The notes below the pieces were generated by a model. That model saw only the letters and a program-made list of their open reading frames with translations, did not search any database and was not told where the DNA came from. Positions 53,741 to 61,881 of a stretch of DNA of 64,000 nt are shown here, piece after piece. The stretch is from Bradyrhizobium sp. RD5-C2 (lineage in GTDB: Bacteria > Pseudomonadota > Alphaproteobacteria > Rhizobiales > Xanthobacteraceae): positions 62,001 through 126,000 of the forward strand of contig NZ_BOVL01000026.1 of NCBI RefSeq assembly GCF_019972155.1, in the 5' to 3' direction. Position 1 is the first letter of the stretch. Every line of letters starts with the position of its first letter. The position numbers and the translations under genes were made by a program.

Positions 53741-54154
53741 ATGATGTCGATTTCATTCATGGAGTCTTTTTCCAATCCGGTGCGAAGGCATTTTTCCATT
53801 CTGCTCTTGCGTATTCGCCGGATCGTCAATCAGTCGGTCGCAGGGATGCTCGCACGCCGCGAGCGGCAGGCAAATTGCCTGATGTCGCGCGATCCCGGCG
53901 GCCGGCGGTCGAAGGGCGCCGGCAACCGCGGCTCTCGGCCGATCATTCGAAGCGCTGTGCTCGGGCTGATGATCGCGGGCTTGTCCTCGCCCTTGTTCAC
54001 GCGAGCGGAGGAGCCTGTGGTTCGGGAGCTTCATGCAGCTCCGGCGCAGCAGGCCGTTTGGTCTCAACGCAGCAAGAGTGGCTGCAGGCATCGCTCGGAT
54101 TGGAGCATGATTGCCGCGTCTCGCATCCCGGTCCTGCTCGACCGTCGTACATAG
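53741..54154 (+). CDS. Hypothetical protein (137 aa)
   Basis: ATG 53741 follows AAGGA. Residues 1-50 form an Arg-rich amphipathic helix (RRHFSILLLRIRRIVNQSVA). A possible TM helix occurs at about 72-85 (SAVLGLMIAGLSSPLF). The C-terminus (WSQRSKSGCRHRSDWSMIAA) is basic and lacks clear structure, so the real protein may be shorter or the gene decayed. I do not recognise a family. It is 76 nt downstream of the DUF4242 gene and on the same strand. Confidence 0.4.
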   Translation: MMSISFMESFSNPVRRHFSILLLRIRRIVNQSVAGMLARRERQANCLMSRDPGGRRSKGAGNRGSRPIIRSAVLGLMIAGLSSPLFTRAEEPVVRELHAAPAQQAVWSQRSKSGCRHRSDWSMIAASRIPVLLDRRT

Positions 54155-54270
54155 TTCGCAGCACATTGAAGTCATTGCACCGCATGACGCCGTTTTGGCG
54201 CAACGCGCGGACTTCAGGCGAAGCCAGCGGCTTCGCCGCGAGCCGCGCGTCATTTTCAAAGGAGATGCAC

Positions 54271-55098
54271 ATGAACGTTCAGACCGAAATGCCGGCCGTC
54301 GATCTCGCCGCCGTCAAGGCACGCCAGCAAGCCACCTGGAGCTCGGGCGACTATGCGATCGTCGGCACTACGCTTCAGATCGTCGGCGAGACGCTCTGCG
54401 AGGCTGTCGACCTGCGCAGCAATCAGATGGTGCTCGACGTCGCCGCCGGCAACGGCAATGCGACGCTGGCCGCGGCGCGGCGCTTTGCCGATGTGGTCTC
54501 GACCGATTACGTCGGAGCGTTGCTCGAGCGCGGCCGCGAGCGTGCCGCCGCGGAGCGTCTACCCGTCACGTTCCAGGAAGCGGACGCGGAGAGGTTGCCG
54601 TTTGCGGATGCGAGCTTCGACGTCGTGCTGTCGACTTTCGGTGTCATGTTCACCGCCGACCAGCAGCAGGCTGCGAATGAATTGCGCCGTGTCTGCCGCG
54701 TCAGTGGCAAGATCGGCCTCGCGAACTGGACGCCGGAGGGATTCATCGGCCAGGTATTCAAGACCATCGGCAAATATGTGCCGCCGGCGCCGGGCGTGAA
54801 GTCTCCCGCGCTATGGGGCACCGAGGCGCATCTCGCCGCGCTGTTCGGCCCGCAGGCGACGGTTGACGCCAAGCGCAAGCACTTCAACTTCCGTTACAGG
54901 TCGAGCGAGCATTTCCTCGAGATCTTCCGCACCTATTACGGTCCAGTGCTGAAAGCCTTCGGCGCGATCGATGCCGTCAAGCAGCAACTGCTCGCCGCCG
55001 ACCTGTTCCGCCTGATGGACCAGTTCAATGTCGCCAAGGATGGGACGCTGGTCATCCCCAGCGAATATCTGGAGGCGGTGATCACCAGGCAGCGCTGA
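54271..55098 (+). CDS. SAM-dependent class I methyltransferase
   Basis: 275 residues from ATG 54271, preceded by AAAGGAG. Motif I is VLDVAAGNGNATLAAAR (about 51-67) and the second acidic strand VVSTDYVGALLERG. Motif post-I reads ADASFDVVLSTFGVMF (about 112-127). The C-terminal half holds a hydrophobic substrate cap. It resembles the ubiE/COQ5 or small-molecule methyltransferase group, but no substrate can be named. It lies at the end of the plus-strand group after the winged-helix/TPR regulator. Confidence 0.82.
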   Translation: MNVQTEMPAVDLAAVKARQQATWSSGDYAIVGTTLQIVGETLCEAVDLRSNQMVLDVAAGNGNATLAAARRFADVVSTDYVGALLERGRERAAAERLPVTFQEADAERLPFADASFDVVLSTFGVMFTADQQQAANELRRVCRVSGKIGLANWTPEGFIGQVFKTIGKYVPPAPGVKSPALWGTEAHLAALFGPQATVDAKRKHFNFRYRSSEHFLEIFRTYYGPVLKAFGAIDAVKQQLLAADLFRLMDQFNVAKDGTLVIPSEYLEAVITRQR

Positions 55099-55158
55099 TC
55101 TGCGGTTCGCAGCTTGGAATGGGGCGCCGGCGCTTGTCGCCGGTGCCACTTCGTTCGG

Positions 55159-56688
55159 TCACTGACGCTTGTTCTTGGGCGGCGGCTTCGCGGCGCGCGG
55201 CGGCGGTGCGCGCCGTTGCTGGAAGGCGGGGCGTGCCTGCACTGCGGGCCGTTGCACGCCGGGGCGGACGCCAGGTGCGGCCTGCTGGATGCCGGGCCGT
55301 GCCTGACCCGGTGCCGGCGGCGCAGGCTGCGCCGCGCCTTGTCGCGGCACGCTTGGTTGACCGGGCTGTCCCGGCTGGCGCACGCCGCCCGGCGGCTGTG
55401 TGCGTCCGGGCTGCAGGCCGCCTTGACGTGCAGGCGATTGTTGTCCGCTGGGTGGCGTCGCGCCGCCCTGGCGTGCGGGTTCTTGACGCGCAGGCTGTCC
55501 CGCGGGCTGCTGTCCGGCCGGCGTTTGGACGCCGGGCGCGTGCGGCAGCGTCGTGCCGCCGGGCTGCCCGGGCAGCGCGTGCTGTGCGCCGCCTTGCTGC
55601 TGCGTTCCCGGCTGCTGCTGCGAGCCTTGCCGGCCAGGTGTGCCGGGTTGCGTGCCCGGTTGCTGCGGCTGGCCCGGACGGTTCTGCTGACCCGGCTGCT
55701 GCGGCGCATTGCGGTTCTGGCCCGGCAGGCCGTTCTGGCGCTGCGGGTTCGGCTGCACCGGCTGGCCACGATTCGGATAGGGCGCCGCCGGATTGGCCCT
55801 GCGGAAGTCGGGATTGGCGCGCCGGAAGTCACGCTGCTCGGTCACCACCTGGCGGCCCAGCGTCTGCGCGGAATGCACCGCGCGCACAAAGCCCTGGTCA
55901 CGCGTCATCTGTTGCGGCGAGATCGTCAGCGGCACGGCCGCGAAGCGGGCGCCGCCGGTGCCGGGGCGAATCGCAAACCCGCTCGCCCCGCGCGTCAGCA
56001 CGCCGAGCGAGGCGCCGCCGCGGTCGTTGACCTCGATGCGGCCGACGTGTCCGTCGGCGTCGGGATACAGCTTGATGCCGACATTGTTGCTGGTCGCGGT
56101 CGCGCCTTCGGGCACCTCGACAAGGCCGGTGGTGCCGCGGATGCCGAGCGTCGCGGTCGGCGTGGATATCTTCATGTCGCCGGTCTTGGCGACGGCGGCA
56201 GCGACGAACGCCGCCGTTCCCTTGGCGACGTTGAACAGCGCGCTGTTCTGCTGGCCGCCGTCTTCGTAGACATAGTTGTCGATCGTGATCCTGGCGTTGG
56301 CCCGCAGGTTGAAGGTGGTGCCGTCGTTGAAGGTGATGCCGAGCGAGGAGGTCGCGGATGTGGCGACGTCGTCATTGGCGAAGATGTCGTCGCGGATCTG
56401 CAGCGGCGTCGTGGTGTTGTTGCGGGTGACGGTGGCGGTGCCGGTCAGTGTCGCGACGTTGCCGATCGGCTCGGGCGCCGTCGCCTGCGGCGCGGCGGCC
56501 GGAGCGCGGGTGACAGGCGCCGGCGTCGACGGTGTCGCACTCGGCGCCGGGGTGGGCGAGGGGGCCGCTGCAGGCTGCGCTTGCGCAAGCTGCATCGGGT
56601 CCGGCGCGGCATTCGCCCTTGCATGCCAACCGATGGTCACGCCGGCACAAAGCAGAAGCGCATAAAGGAAGGCGCGGCGCATCACCAT
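55159..56688 (-). CDS. Exported FecR-domain protein with P/Q/G-rich tail
   Basis: 509 residues from ATG 56688, with CCGGGA upstream. A signal peptide (1-27) and a Pro/Ala-rich spacer lead to a FecR domain at about 68-190 (TATVTRNNTTTPLQIRDDIF, STPTATLGIRGTTGLVEV). From about 260 to the end it is low complexity: repeated FRRANP units, then Gln/Gly/Pro-rich tracts and a basic C-terminus (RAAKPPPKNKRQ). There is no adjacent sigma factor, so it is not the usual FecR anti-sigma. An extracytoplasmic structural or adhesive role is possible. Confidence 0.8.
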   Translation of the reverse strand: MVMRRAFLYALLLCAGVTIGWHARANAAPDPMQLAQAQPAAAPSPTPAPSATPSTPAPVTRAPAAAPQATAPEPIGNVATLTGTATVTRNNTTTPLQIRDDIFANDDVATSATSSLGITFNDGTTFNLRANARITIDNYVYEDGGQQNSALFNVAKGTAAFVAAAVAKTGDMKISTPTATLGIRGTTGLVEVPEGATATSNNVGIKLYPDADGHVGRIEVNDRGGASLGVLTRGASGFAIRPGTGGARFAAVPLTISPQQMTRDQGFVRAVHSAQTLGRQVVTEQRDFRRANPDFRRANPAAPYPNRGQPVQPNPQRQNGLPGQNRNAPQQPGQQNRPGQPQQPGTQPGTPGRQGSQQQPGTQQQGGAQHALPGQPGGTTLPHAPGVQTPAGQQPAGQPARQEPARQGGATPPSGQQSPARQGGLQPGRTQPPGGVRQPGQPGQPSVPRQGAAQPAPPAPGQARPGIQQAAPGVRPGVQRPAVQARPAFQQRRAPPPRAAKPPPKNKRQ

Positions 56689-56840
56689 CGATTCCCGGGA
56701 GGCATTGGGGATCGGCAATTGAGCCGCGTCAGGCTGAATGCCGAATGAACGGTCCTGCCTTGTTGTCATGGCGGCCCCGAACGATCAAGCACCGCGCTTC
56801 CGGAAGGAGGCGCGGTGCCTGGTCGTTGTTGGGGTTTTGC

Positions 56841-57167
56841 TTAGCCGCGCTTGTGAGGAGTGATGTTGAGTGGCTTCGCCGGCTTAGCCGCGGGAGCGTA
56901 GCTTGCAGGCTGCGCGGCCGTCGCAGGCGGCACGTAGTGGAACACCGCCTTGCAGCCGTCGCTGAGCAGCGCGCGCTGGCGCACCATGCAGGCGGTGACG
57001 CGATCGACGTCGGGGATTTCTGAACTGCACAGCCGCATCGCATCGCCGGTGCACATCTGCTGCTGCTCGTCGGTGTAGGCATAGGACGCCGAGGTCAGCA
57101 GGCCGAGCGTGAACGCGGTTGCCGCCAGCAGTTTGCCGTGACGAAGCACGGAAGCGGTGAAAGCCAT
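56841..57167 (-). CDS. Small exported Cys-containing protein (108 aa)
   Basis: A signal peptide (1-30, ending ASYAYT) precedes about 45 residues with four Cys (QMCTGDAMRLC, RVTACMVRQRALLSDGC), which could form two disulfides. A Pro/Ala-rich tail ends it. The Cys pattern recalls the cysteine-rich repeats of Golgi-type CFR proteins found in some bacteria, but this is a resemblance only. The function is unknown. It lies 152 nt upstream of the FecR protein gene, on the same strand. Confidence 0.65.
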   Translation of the reverse strand: MAFTASVLRHGKLLAATAFTLGLLTSASYAYTDEQQQMCTGDAMRLCSSEIPDVDRVTACMVRQRALLSDGCKAVFHYVPPATAAQPASYAPAAKPAKPLNITPHKRG

Positions 57168-57321
57168 GATGTCCCCTTGTGGTGATCGCGCCGTTGCAGC
57201 GCGTCGTCGAGGCCATCAGTAGGGAGGCTCGGTTTCGGCAATTCTTCGTGCGCACGGCAAAATGGTTTCGTCGCCCGCCGGTTTGTTTCGTCAACCACAC
57301 GCGGGCGGTTGACGTCAGCCC

Positions 57322-57936
57322 TTACGGGGTCGTCGTCGCCGGAGCCCCTTCGAGCGCGAGCACGGCCTCGCGCTGGGCTTCGGGCATGGCGCGGATGCGG
57401 CGCCTGGCGGTGAAGCGGATCGCGGCAAAGCCGCCGAGGAACACCACGATCTTGCTGACGATGCCGAAGATCGGCATCACCACAGCCCATGTCGTGATCT
57501 CGCACGTCAGCGCGACGAAGGCGTTCACGGCGGCGGAGGTGAACATCAGGGCTGCCCAGGCGTAGCCGACCATGACGGCGACATCGGGCACGACGGTCTG
57601 TGCGATCTCGGGCAGATACCGGTTGAGCCAGCCGGGCTTCAGCATCACGACGCCGACGATGGCGTAAATCACGCTCGGCTTGAACAGCACGAAGCGCGGG
57701 TCGTTCGTGAGCAATGTCGCGGTGCCGGCGGTGACCACCAGGAACAGGCTCAACCATTCCATGGTGTCGATCCGCCTCCGGCGCACCATCTGGATGCCGA
57801 TCTGCGTGACGCCGAAGGCGATGCCGAGGCCGACCGAAAGCGCGGTGTTGTGCGTCAGCAGGAACAGAACGAGAAACACAAGCGTCGACGCCAGGTCGAG
57901 GGCCAGCAGTTTTGCCGCAGTGAAAAAATACTTCAT
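57322..57936 (-). CDS. YciB/septation protein A-like inner membrane protein
   Basis: 204 residues from ATG 57936. About five TM helices (LLALDLASTLVFLVLFLLTH, LGIAFGVTQIGIQMV, WLSLFLVVTAGTATLL, and two more after GYAWAALMF). The internal FVLFKPSVIYAIVG (about 84) corresponds to the conserved YciB/IspZ-like motif FxxxKPT-type segment. YciB proteins act in cell-envelope synthesis and division. The upstream in-frame starts at 57972 and 58008 add no recognisable sequence. Confidence 0.75.
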   Translation of the reverse strand: MKYFFTAAKLLALDLASTLVFLVLFLLTHNTALSVGLGIAFGVTQIGIQMVRRRRIDTMEWLSLFLVVTAGTATLLTNDPRFVLFKPSVIYAIVGVVMLKPGWLNRYLPEIAQTVVPDVAVMVGYAWAALMFTSAAVNAFVALTCEITTWAVVMPIFGIVSKIVVFLGGFAAIRFTARRRIRAMPEAQREAVLALEGAPATTTP

Positions 57937-58066
57937 CGGCCGTCGAACTCCGCTTGCCAGGTCACGCATCATGCCACGCCGTGGCGCGATCCGCGCCTGT
58001 GTCGGCACAGCTAGGCAGATTGTGGGGCCGCAAGCCTATCGATTTCTGAAATCGAGGAGCGAATTC

Positions 58067-59170
58067 TCACCTCGACCGGGCGTTTTCCGCAGCATCCGTG
58101 GTTTGAGCGGCCGTCGCCCGGCGCCGAAACTCGGTCGGCGTCAGCCCGGTGTCCGCCTTGAAGGCGCGGTTGAACGGCGCCAGCGACTGGAACCCGGCGT
58201 CGAGTGCGATCGTCAGCACCGGCACCTCGGCCTGGCCGGCATCGGCGAGCGCCGCCTTGGCTTCGTCGAGCCGATAGCGGTTGAGGAAGGCGTTGAAGTT
58301 GCGGTGGCCGAGCCCGTCATTGATCAGCGTCCGCAGCCGGTATTCCGGCATGCCGAGCTTGACCGCGAGCACGCCGATGGTCAGCCCCTCCTGCCGGTAG
58401 GTCCGCTCGGTCGCCATCAGATGCTTGAGGTGATTGAGCGCGGCTTGGCTGAACGGCGGCGGAGCGGCATTGGCGAGCGAACGCGCGGCGACCGGTGCGG
58501 CCTGGCCCCGTCCGCCGACGCCGGCAACCGCCGGCTGGCCCTCGGGCGGATCGAACAGCATCATCCAGATCGCGATCAGCGCGAATGCGCCAAGGGCGAG
58601 TGCGGCGCTAAGGCTGATGGACCGGGTCGGCATTGCGGCAAGCCCGGCCGCCGCGGCGAACATCATCTGAAGGCCAATGCCGATCAGCAGTGCGATCAGA
58701 ATCCGGCCGCGTGCCGTCGTCACGGCGGTGCGCCATCCCTTCGGAATTTGCGCGATCCCGAGCACGGCGAAGCCGATCGTCGCCAGCGCCAGGGCGCGGC
58801 CGCACGGCCCGGCGAGATCGGGCCAGATCGTCCAGCAATTGTGGCTCACGACCCCAAGCCCGGCGACCAGCGTCCACACCGCCGCGTGCCAGGGCCGCAG
58901 CGCAAACCGCTCATCGAACATCGCGCGCGCCCACAGCCAGAAGATCACCGGCGAGCCCATCGCGAAGGCGATGAATGGAGAGCTCCAGCCGAATGACGAT
59001 GCGGGAAAGAACGGTGCGGTCGTGATCGCGTAGGCCGCGCCGGCCACGCCCATCGCGGCACCGAGATGCGCGGCGCGATGCACCGCCGCGTAGCGCAGCA
59101 GCAGCACCGCGCAAACCACCAGGAACAGCGCGACCACCGCGCCGCGGAGACCGAGTTCAAGAGCCGTCAT
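58067..59170 (-). CDS. Membrane-bound AraC family regulator
   Basis: 367 residues from ATG 59170 (59176 is equally possible). Seven TM helices occupy about 6-220 (GAVVALFLVVCAVLLLRYAA, AYAITTAPFFP, and so on). A linker leads to an AraC-type helix-turn-helix at about 265-350: LTIGVLAVKLGMPEYRLRTL, then FNAFLNRYRLDEAKAALADA and VLTIALDAGFQSLAPFNRAF. The 7TM-AraC layout is used to sense a membrane or extracellular signal and to activate genes. The target is unknown. Confidence 0.88.
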   Translation of the reverse strand: MTALELGLRGAVVALFLVVCAVLLLRYAAVHRAAHLGAAMGVAGAAYAITTAPFFPASSFGWSSPFIAFAMGSPVIFWLWARAMFDERFALRPWHAAVWTLVAGLGVVSHNCWTIWPDLAGPCGRALALATIGFAVLGIAQIPKGWRTAVTTARGRILIALLIGIGLQMMFAAAAGLAAMPTRSISLSAALALGAFALIAIWMMLFDPPEGQPAVAGVGGRGQAAPVAARSLANAAPPPFSQAALNHLKHLMATERTYRQEGLTIGVLAVKLGMPEYRLRTLINDGLGHRNFNAFLNRYRLDEAKAALADAGQAEVPVLTIALDAGFQSLAPFNRAFKADTGLTPTEFRRRATAAQTTDAAENARSR

Positions 59171-59286
59171 CGCCATCGCAAGCCGCCCGCAGGTTCGATT
59201 CAACCTCGACATTGCGACGCTTATAGCGCGTCCGGCGATCGACATGAAGCGACCGTCGGGCGGGTGCGAAATGTGATTCACCTTTC

Positions 59287-59374
59287 GTCATGGCCGGGCT
59301 CGTCCCGGCCATCCACGTCTTTCTTGCATGATTGGCGCAAAGACGTGGATGCCCGGCACGAGGCCGGGCATGAC
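59287..59374. repeat. Dispersed palindromic repeat, family E copy 2
   Basis: GTCATGGCCGGGCTCGTCCC at the left and CGGCACGAGGCCGGGCATGA at the right form a long imperfect hairpin with an inner ACGTCTTT/AAAGACGT pair. It is related to 47581-47603. Confidence 0.7.
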
Positions 59375-59406
59375 GGAAAATGATTCAGATACCGAAGATT
59401 GGCGTG

Positions 59407-60171
59407 CTAGCCGACCCGTTTCCAGGTCTGGCCGCCGCAGAACATGCCGCCGAAGGCGCAGCCCTGCACGCGCATCGCATTCGGGCCCTTCATCGCGATC
59501 GTCGAGTCGTAATTCCGGCCGGAGTCGGGATCGTGGATGCGGCCGCTCCATTTGCTGCCGTCGGGCCTCATGTTGATCAGGATGCGTTCGTTGCTCTTCA
59601 CCGAATAGCCGCACAGATTGTCGCCGCACGCTTCGACGCGGACATTGCCTTTGTTCTCCTCGGTGGCCCAGACGCCGATCGGTCCGGTCGGCGCCGGAGC
59701 TGGCGCGACGGCAATCGGAGCGGCTTGCGGCGGCGGCGCAGGCTGTGCGGCGACCGGGGCAGGCGCAGCGGGTGCGGCGTCGACCGGCGCGGGGGTCGCA
59801 GTGGCAACCGTCGTCGAGGCGGCGGGAGGAGCGGGCGGCGGGACGGCAGCTGCGACCGGCGCGACCGGCTGCGGCGCGGCGGCCTGTACCGGCGCAGGAG
59901 CGGGCGCGGACGGTGGCGCGGGTGGCGGCGAGCTCGTCGTCGAGGCGACATCGTCATCATCGTCGTACTTCGAGCCGAGATTCTTGCTGATGCCGCCGAT
60001 CGTGCCGTTATAGCCCGGCGCCGAGATGCGGATGCAGGATAGCGCGCTGCAATTGCGCAGCGCCTCGACATGGATGCGCCGGCCGTCGATCTGGAAGGTG
60101 ATGCCGGTGCCGCCGGCATGCGCTGATGTGGTGGCCATCAGCAGTGCGGCGATCGCAACGAGCTTCTTCAT
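59407..60171 (-). CDS. Exported protein with Pro/Ala linker and DUF2147-like C-terminal domain
   Basis: 254 residues. A signal peptide (1-19) is followed by a small N-terminal domain (ITFQIDGRRIHVEALRNCSA then LSCIRI, about 24-50). An 85-residue Pro/Ala/Val linker leads to a C-terminal domain (about 165-254, GPIGVWATEENKGNVRVEAC and CGYSVKSNERILINMRPDG), which matches DUF2147 in outline. It is paralogous to, and divergent from, the next gene, sharing a 183-nt promoter region. The function is unknown; the location is periplasmic or outer membrane. Confidence 0.78.
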   Translation of the reverse strand: MKKLVAIAALLMATTSAHAGGTGITFQIDGRRIHVEALRNCSALSCIRISAPGYNGTIGGISKNLGSKYDDDDDVASTTSSPPPAPPSAPAPAPVQAAAPQPVAPVAAAVPPPAPPAASTTVATATPAPVDAAPAAPAPVAAQPAPPPQAAPIAVAPAPAPTGPIGVWATEENKGNVRVEACGDNLCGYSVKSNERILINMRPDGSKWSGRIHDPDSGRNYDSTIAMKGPNAMRVQGCAFGGMFCGGQTWKRVG

Positions 60172-60354
60172 CTTGGTCTCCGTGGCGTTGAGCGGGGGGT
60201 GCAGCGATTGGTCCGGACGCTACGCGCCGCCGGCTCCCGTTTCCGTGATGTGCATCACGTTGCCAGGCAGAGCCGAATAGCTCGCCACGGTGACGGAGAT
60301 CACTGCGCCGTGGGCGCCGCGCTCCTAGCGTCATCGGACGTTTTGGAGGTTTCG

Positions 60355-61134
60355 ATGAAGCGCTTCTGCCTGCTCGTCGCGCTGATGCTGTTCATGCCGC
60401 TCGCCCATGCCCGCGAGGGCATCTCGTTTTCGATTGGCGGCCACCGCGTCCATCTCGATTCGTCGCGGTGCCGCTCGCTGTCCTGCGTCTCGGTCTTGGG
60501 CGCATCCAGGCGCGATGACGGCGGCGACAATGGCCGCACGCTGAAGCCGCTGCCCGCACCTGCGGCGGCGGCAGCAACCCCTGCCACGCCGGCAGCGAGC
60601 GCGCTGCCCGCGCCTATGCCGGCAGCACCTCCCGCGCCGCCGCCGTCAGCCCCGTCGCCGCCTCGCGTGATGACGCCCCAGCCACCGCCGGTTGTCGCCG
60701 CACCGCCTCCACCGCCGGCCGCGGTGCCTGCGCACCCGGCGCCGCCGGTGCTGCGGGTCTCGCGCGAGGCCGACGAACCCGACGACGGTCCGATCGGCGA
60801 CTGGCAGACCGAAGCCAACGATCTGGTGCGCATCCGTCTCTGCGGCACGGCGCTGTGCGGCTATGCGCTCGACAGGACCACGCGCGATCTCGGTGAAGCG
60901 GTGCTGATCAACATGAAGCCGAAGCAGGAGGCGCGCTGGAATGGCGGCGTCACCAGCCAGAGCAGCGGAAACATCCGTTACGGCACGATCGAGTTGAAGG
61001 GGGCGGACAGACTGCGGGTCTTGTCCTGCGCGCTCGGTCGCGTCTACTGCACCGGTGCCGACTGGGTCCGCGTCTCGCGCGCACGGCACCGCGTGATCAC
61101 CCAGGGGCAGCTCCGGGGTGAGCCGCGCTCCTGA
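60355..61134 (+). CDS. Paralogue: exported protein with Pro/Ala linker and DUF2147-like C-terminal domain
   Basis: 259 residues from ATG 60355, preceded by GGAGG. The signal peptide (1-19), N-terminal domain (ISFSIGGHRVHLDSSRCRSL then SCVSVL), Pro/Ala linker (about 70-140) and C-terminal domain (PIGDWQTEANDLVRIRLCGT, CGYALDRTTRDLGEAVLINM) parallel the divergent gene step by step, but the two have clearly drifted. Both end domains keep paired Cys. No function is known. Confidence 0.78.
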   Translation: MKRFCLLVALMLFMPLAHAREGISFSIGGHRVHLDSSRCRSLSCVSVLGASRRDDGGDNGRTLKPLPAPAAAAATPATPAASALPAPMPAAPPAPPPSAPSPPRVMTPQPPPVVAAPPPPPAAVPAHPAPPVLRVSREADEPDDGPIGDWQTEANDLVRIRLCGTALCGYALDRTTRDLGEAVLINMKPKQEARWNGGVTSQSSGNIRYGTIELKGADRLRVLSCALGRVYCTGADWVRVSRARHRVITQGQLRGEPRS

Positions 61135-61237
61135 ACGCGCAGCTGTCCAATTTGTAACCGGACGCCGTCGAACCGTTTGCCGTCTCGCGCGCGACCGATA
61201 GAGGTCAACACTGTCTTCGCAAGCGATGGAGGCAAAT

Positions 61238-61579
61238 ATGAAGCGCCTGAGCCTGGTCGCGCTGCTGCTCGCCGGCAGCGTCGCCGCCGCCCATGCCGAC
61301 AACGACATCTACACCAACATGTCAAAACAGAAGCGCGGCGACGACGCGCTGCATGCCGACGCTGCGGTCTGCGATGCGCAGCTCGGCGCGCCGCAGAACG
61401 GCACGCCGACGTCGCGGCAATACAAGAGCTGCATGCGCACCCGCGGCTGGCGCTTCAGCCACACCATCCGTGAGCCGGGCCGGCGCGACGACGGCTATCC
61501 CGATCCTGATAATCCCGGCCTCGTCTGCCACGATTTTACGATCGGCGGCATCACCGGATCGAGCTGTTCGAATTTTTGA
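61238..61579 (+). CDS. Small exported hypothetical protein (113 aa)
   Basis: ATG 61238 has GGAGG upstream. After a signal peptide (1-20, ending AAAHAD) comes a short domain with four Cys (AVCDAQLG, YKSCMRTRGW, LVCHDFTIGG, SSCSNF), probably two disulfides. Segment TSRQYKSCMRTRGWRFSHTI is the most distinctive part. I do not recognise a family. It follows the DUF2147-like paralogue after 103 nt. Confidence 0.65.
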   Translation: MKRLSLVALLLAGSVAAAHADNDIYTNMSKQKRGDDALHADAAVCDAQLGAPQNGTPTSRQYKSCMRTRGWRFSHTIREPGRRDDGYPDPDNPGLVCHDFTIGGITGSSCSNF

Positions 61580-61602
61580 GGGCGAGTTGGTTCGCTCTAT
61601 TA

Positions 61603-61705
61603 CCGTCATCCTGAGGTGCGAGCTCCTGCGAGCCTCGAAGGATGCACGGCCCGGCTGGTGGCCGTCGACCCTTCGAGACGCGCTTCGCGCTCCTCAGGGT
61701 GACGG
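61603..61705. repeat. Dispersed palindromic repeat, family G
   Basis: CCGTCATCCTGAGGTGCGAG at the left pairs with GCGCTCCTCAGGGTGACGG at the right, with inner CCTCGAAGG/CCTTCGAG arms and GGCC motifs in the middle. This is a common type of intergenic repeat in this genus, in my recollection. Confidence 0.75.
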
Positions 61706-61724
61706 GGTGGTAGTGTCGACGAGA

Positions 61725-61762
61725 AAAGCAAAAGCGCCCGGCGGGGGCGGCCGCCGGGCGCT
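61725..61762 (-). terminator. Intrinsic terminator of the 31-residue protein gene
   Basis: A perfect 11-bp stem (AGCGCCCGGCG at 61733-61743, CGCCGGGCGCT at 61752-61762). Read on the minus strand it is followed by TTTTGCTTTTC. Confidence 0.8.
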
Positions 61763-61785
61763 GAACTCAAGCCTAGTCGAATACT

Positions 61786-61881
61786 TTAGAACACGCCGAG
61801 GACGATGGCGCCGACGAAGGCGAACGCGATGTACGCGGCCACAATGCTCAGCTTGCTCAGCAGAGGACTCGCGAAATCCAT
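61786..61881 (-). CDS. 31-residue single-TM protein
   Basis: ATG 61881, with GGGAG six bases before it, encodes MDFASPLLSKLSIVAAYIAF and ends in FVGAIVLGVF. The chain is a single hydrophobic helix with a polar N-terminus. The clean ribosome site and the strong terminator just downstream (61725-61762) argue for a real small gene. The function is unknown. Confidence 0.65.
   Translation of the reverse strand: MDFASPLLSKLSIVAAYIAFAFVGAIVLGVF

Noticed and set aside
55114..56748. Plus-strand open frame of 544 codons opposite the FecR protein
   Set aside because: It arises from the low-complexity Pro/Gln/Gly region read backwards; no domain is seen.
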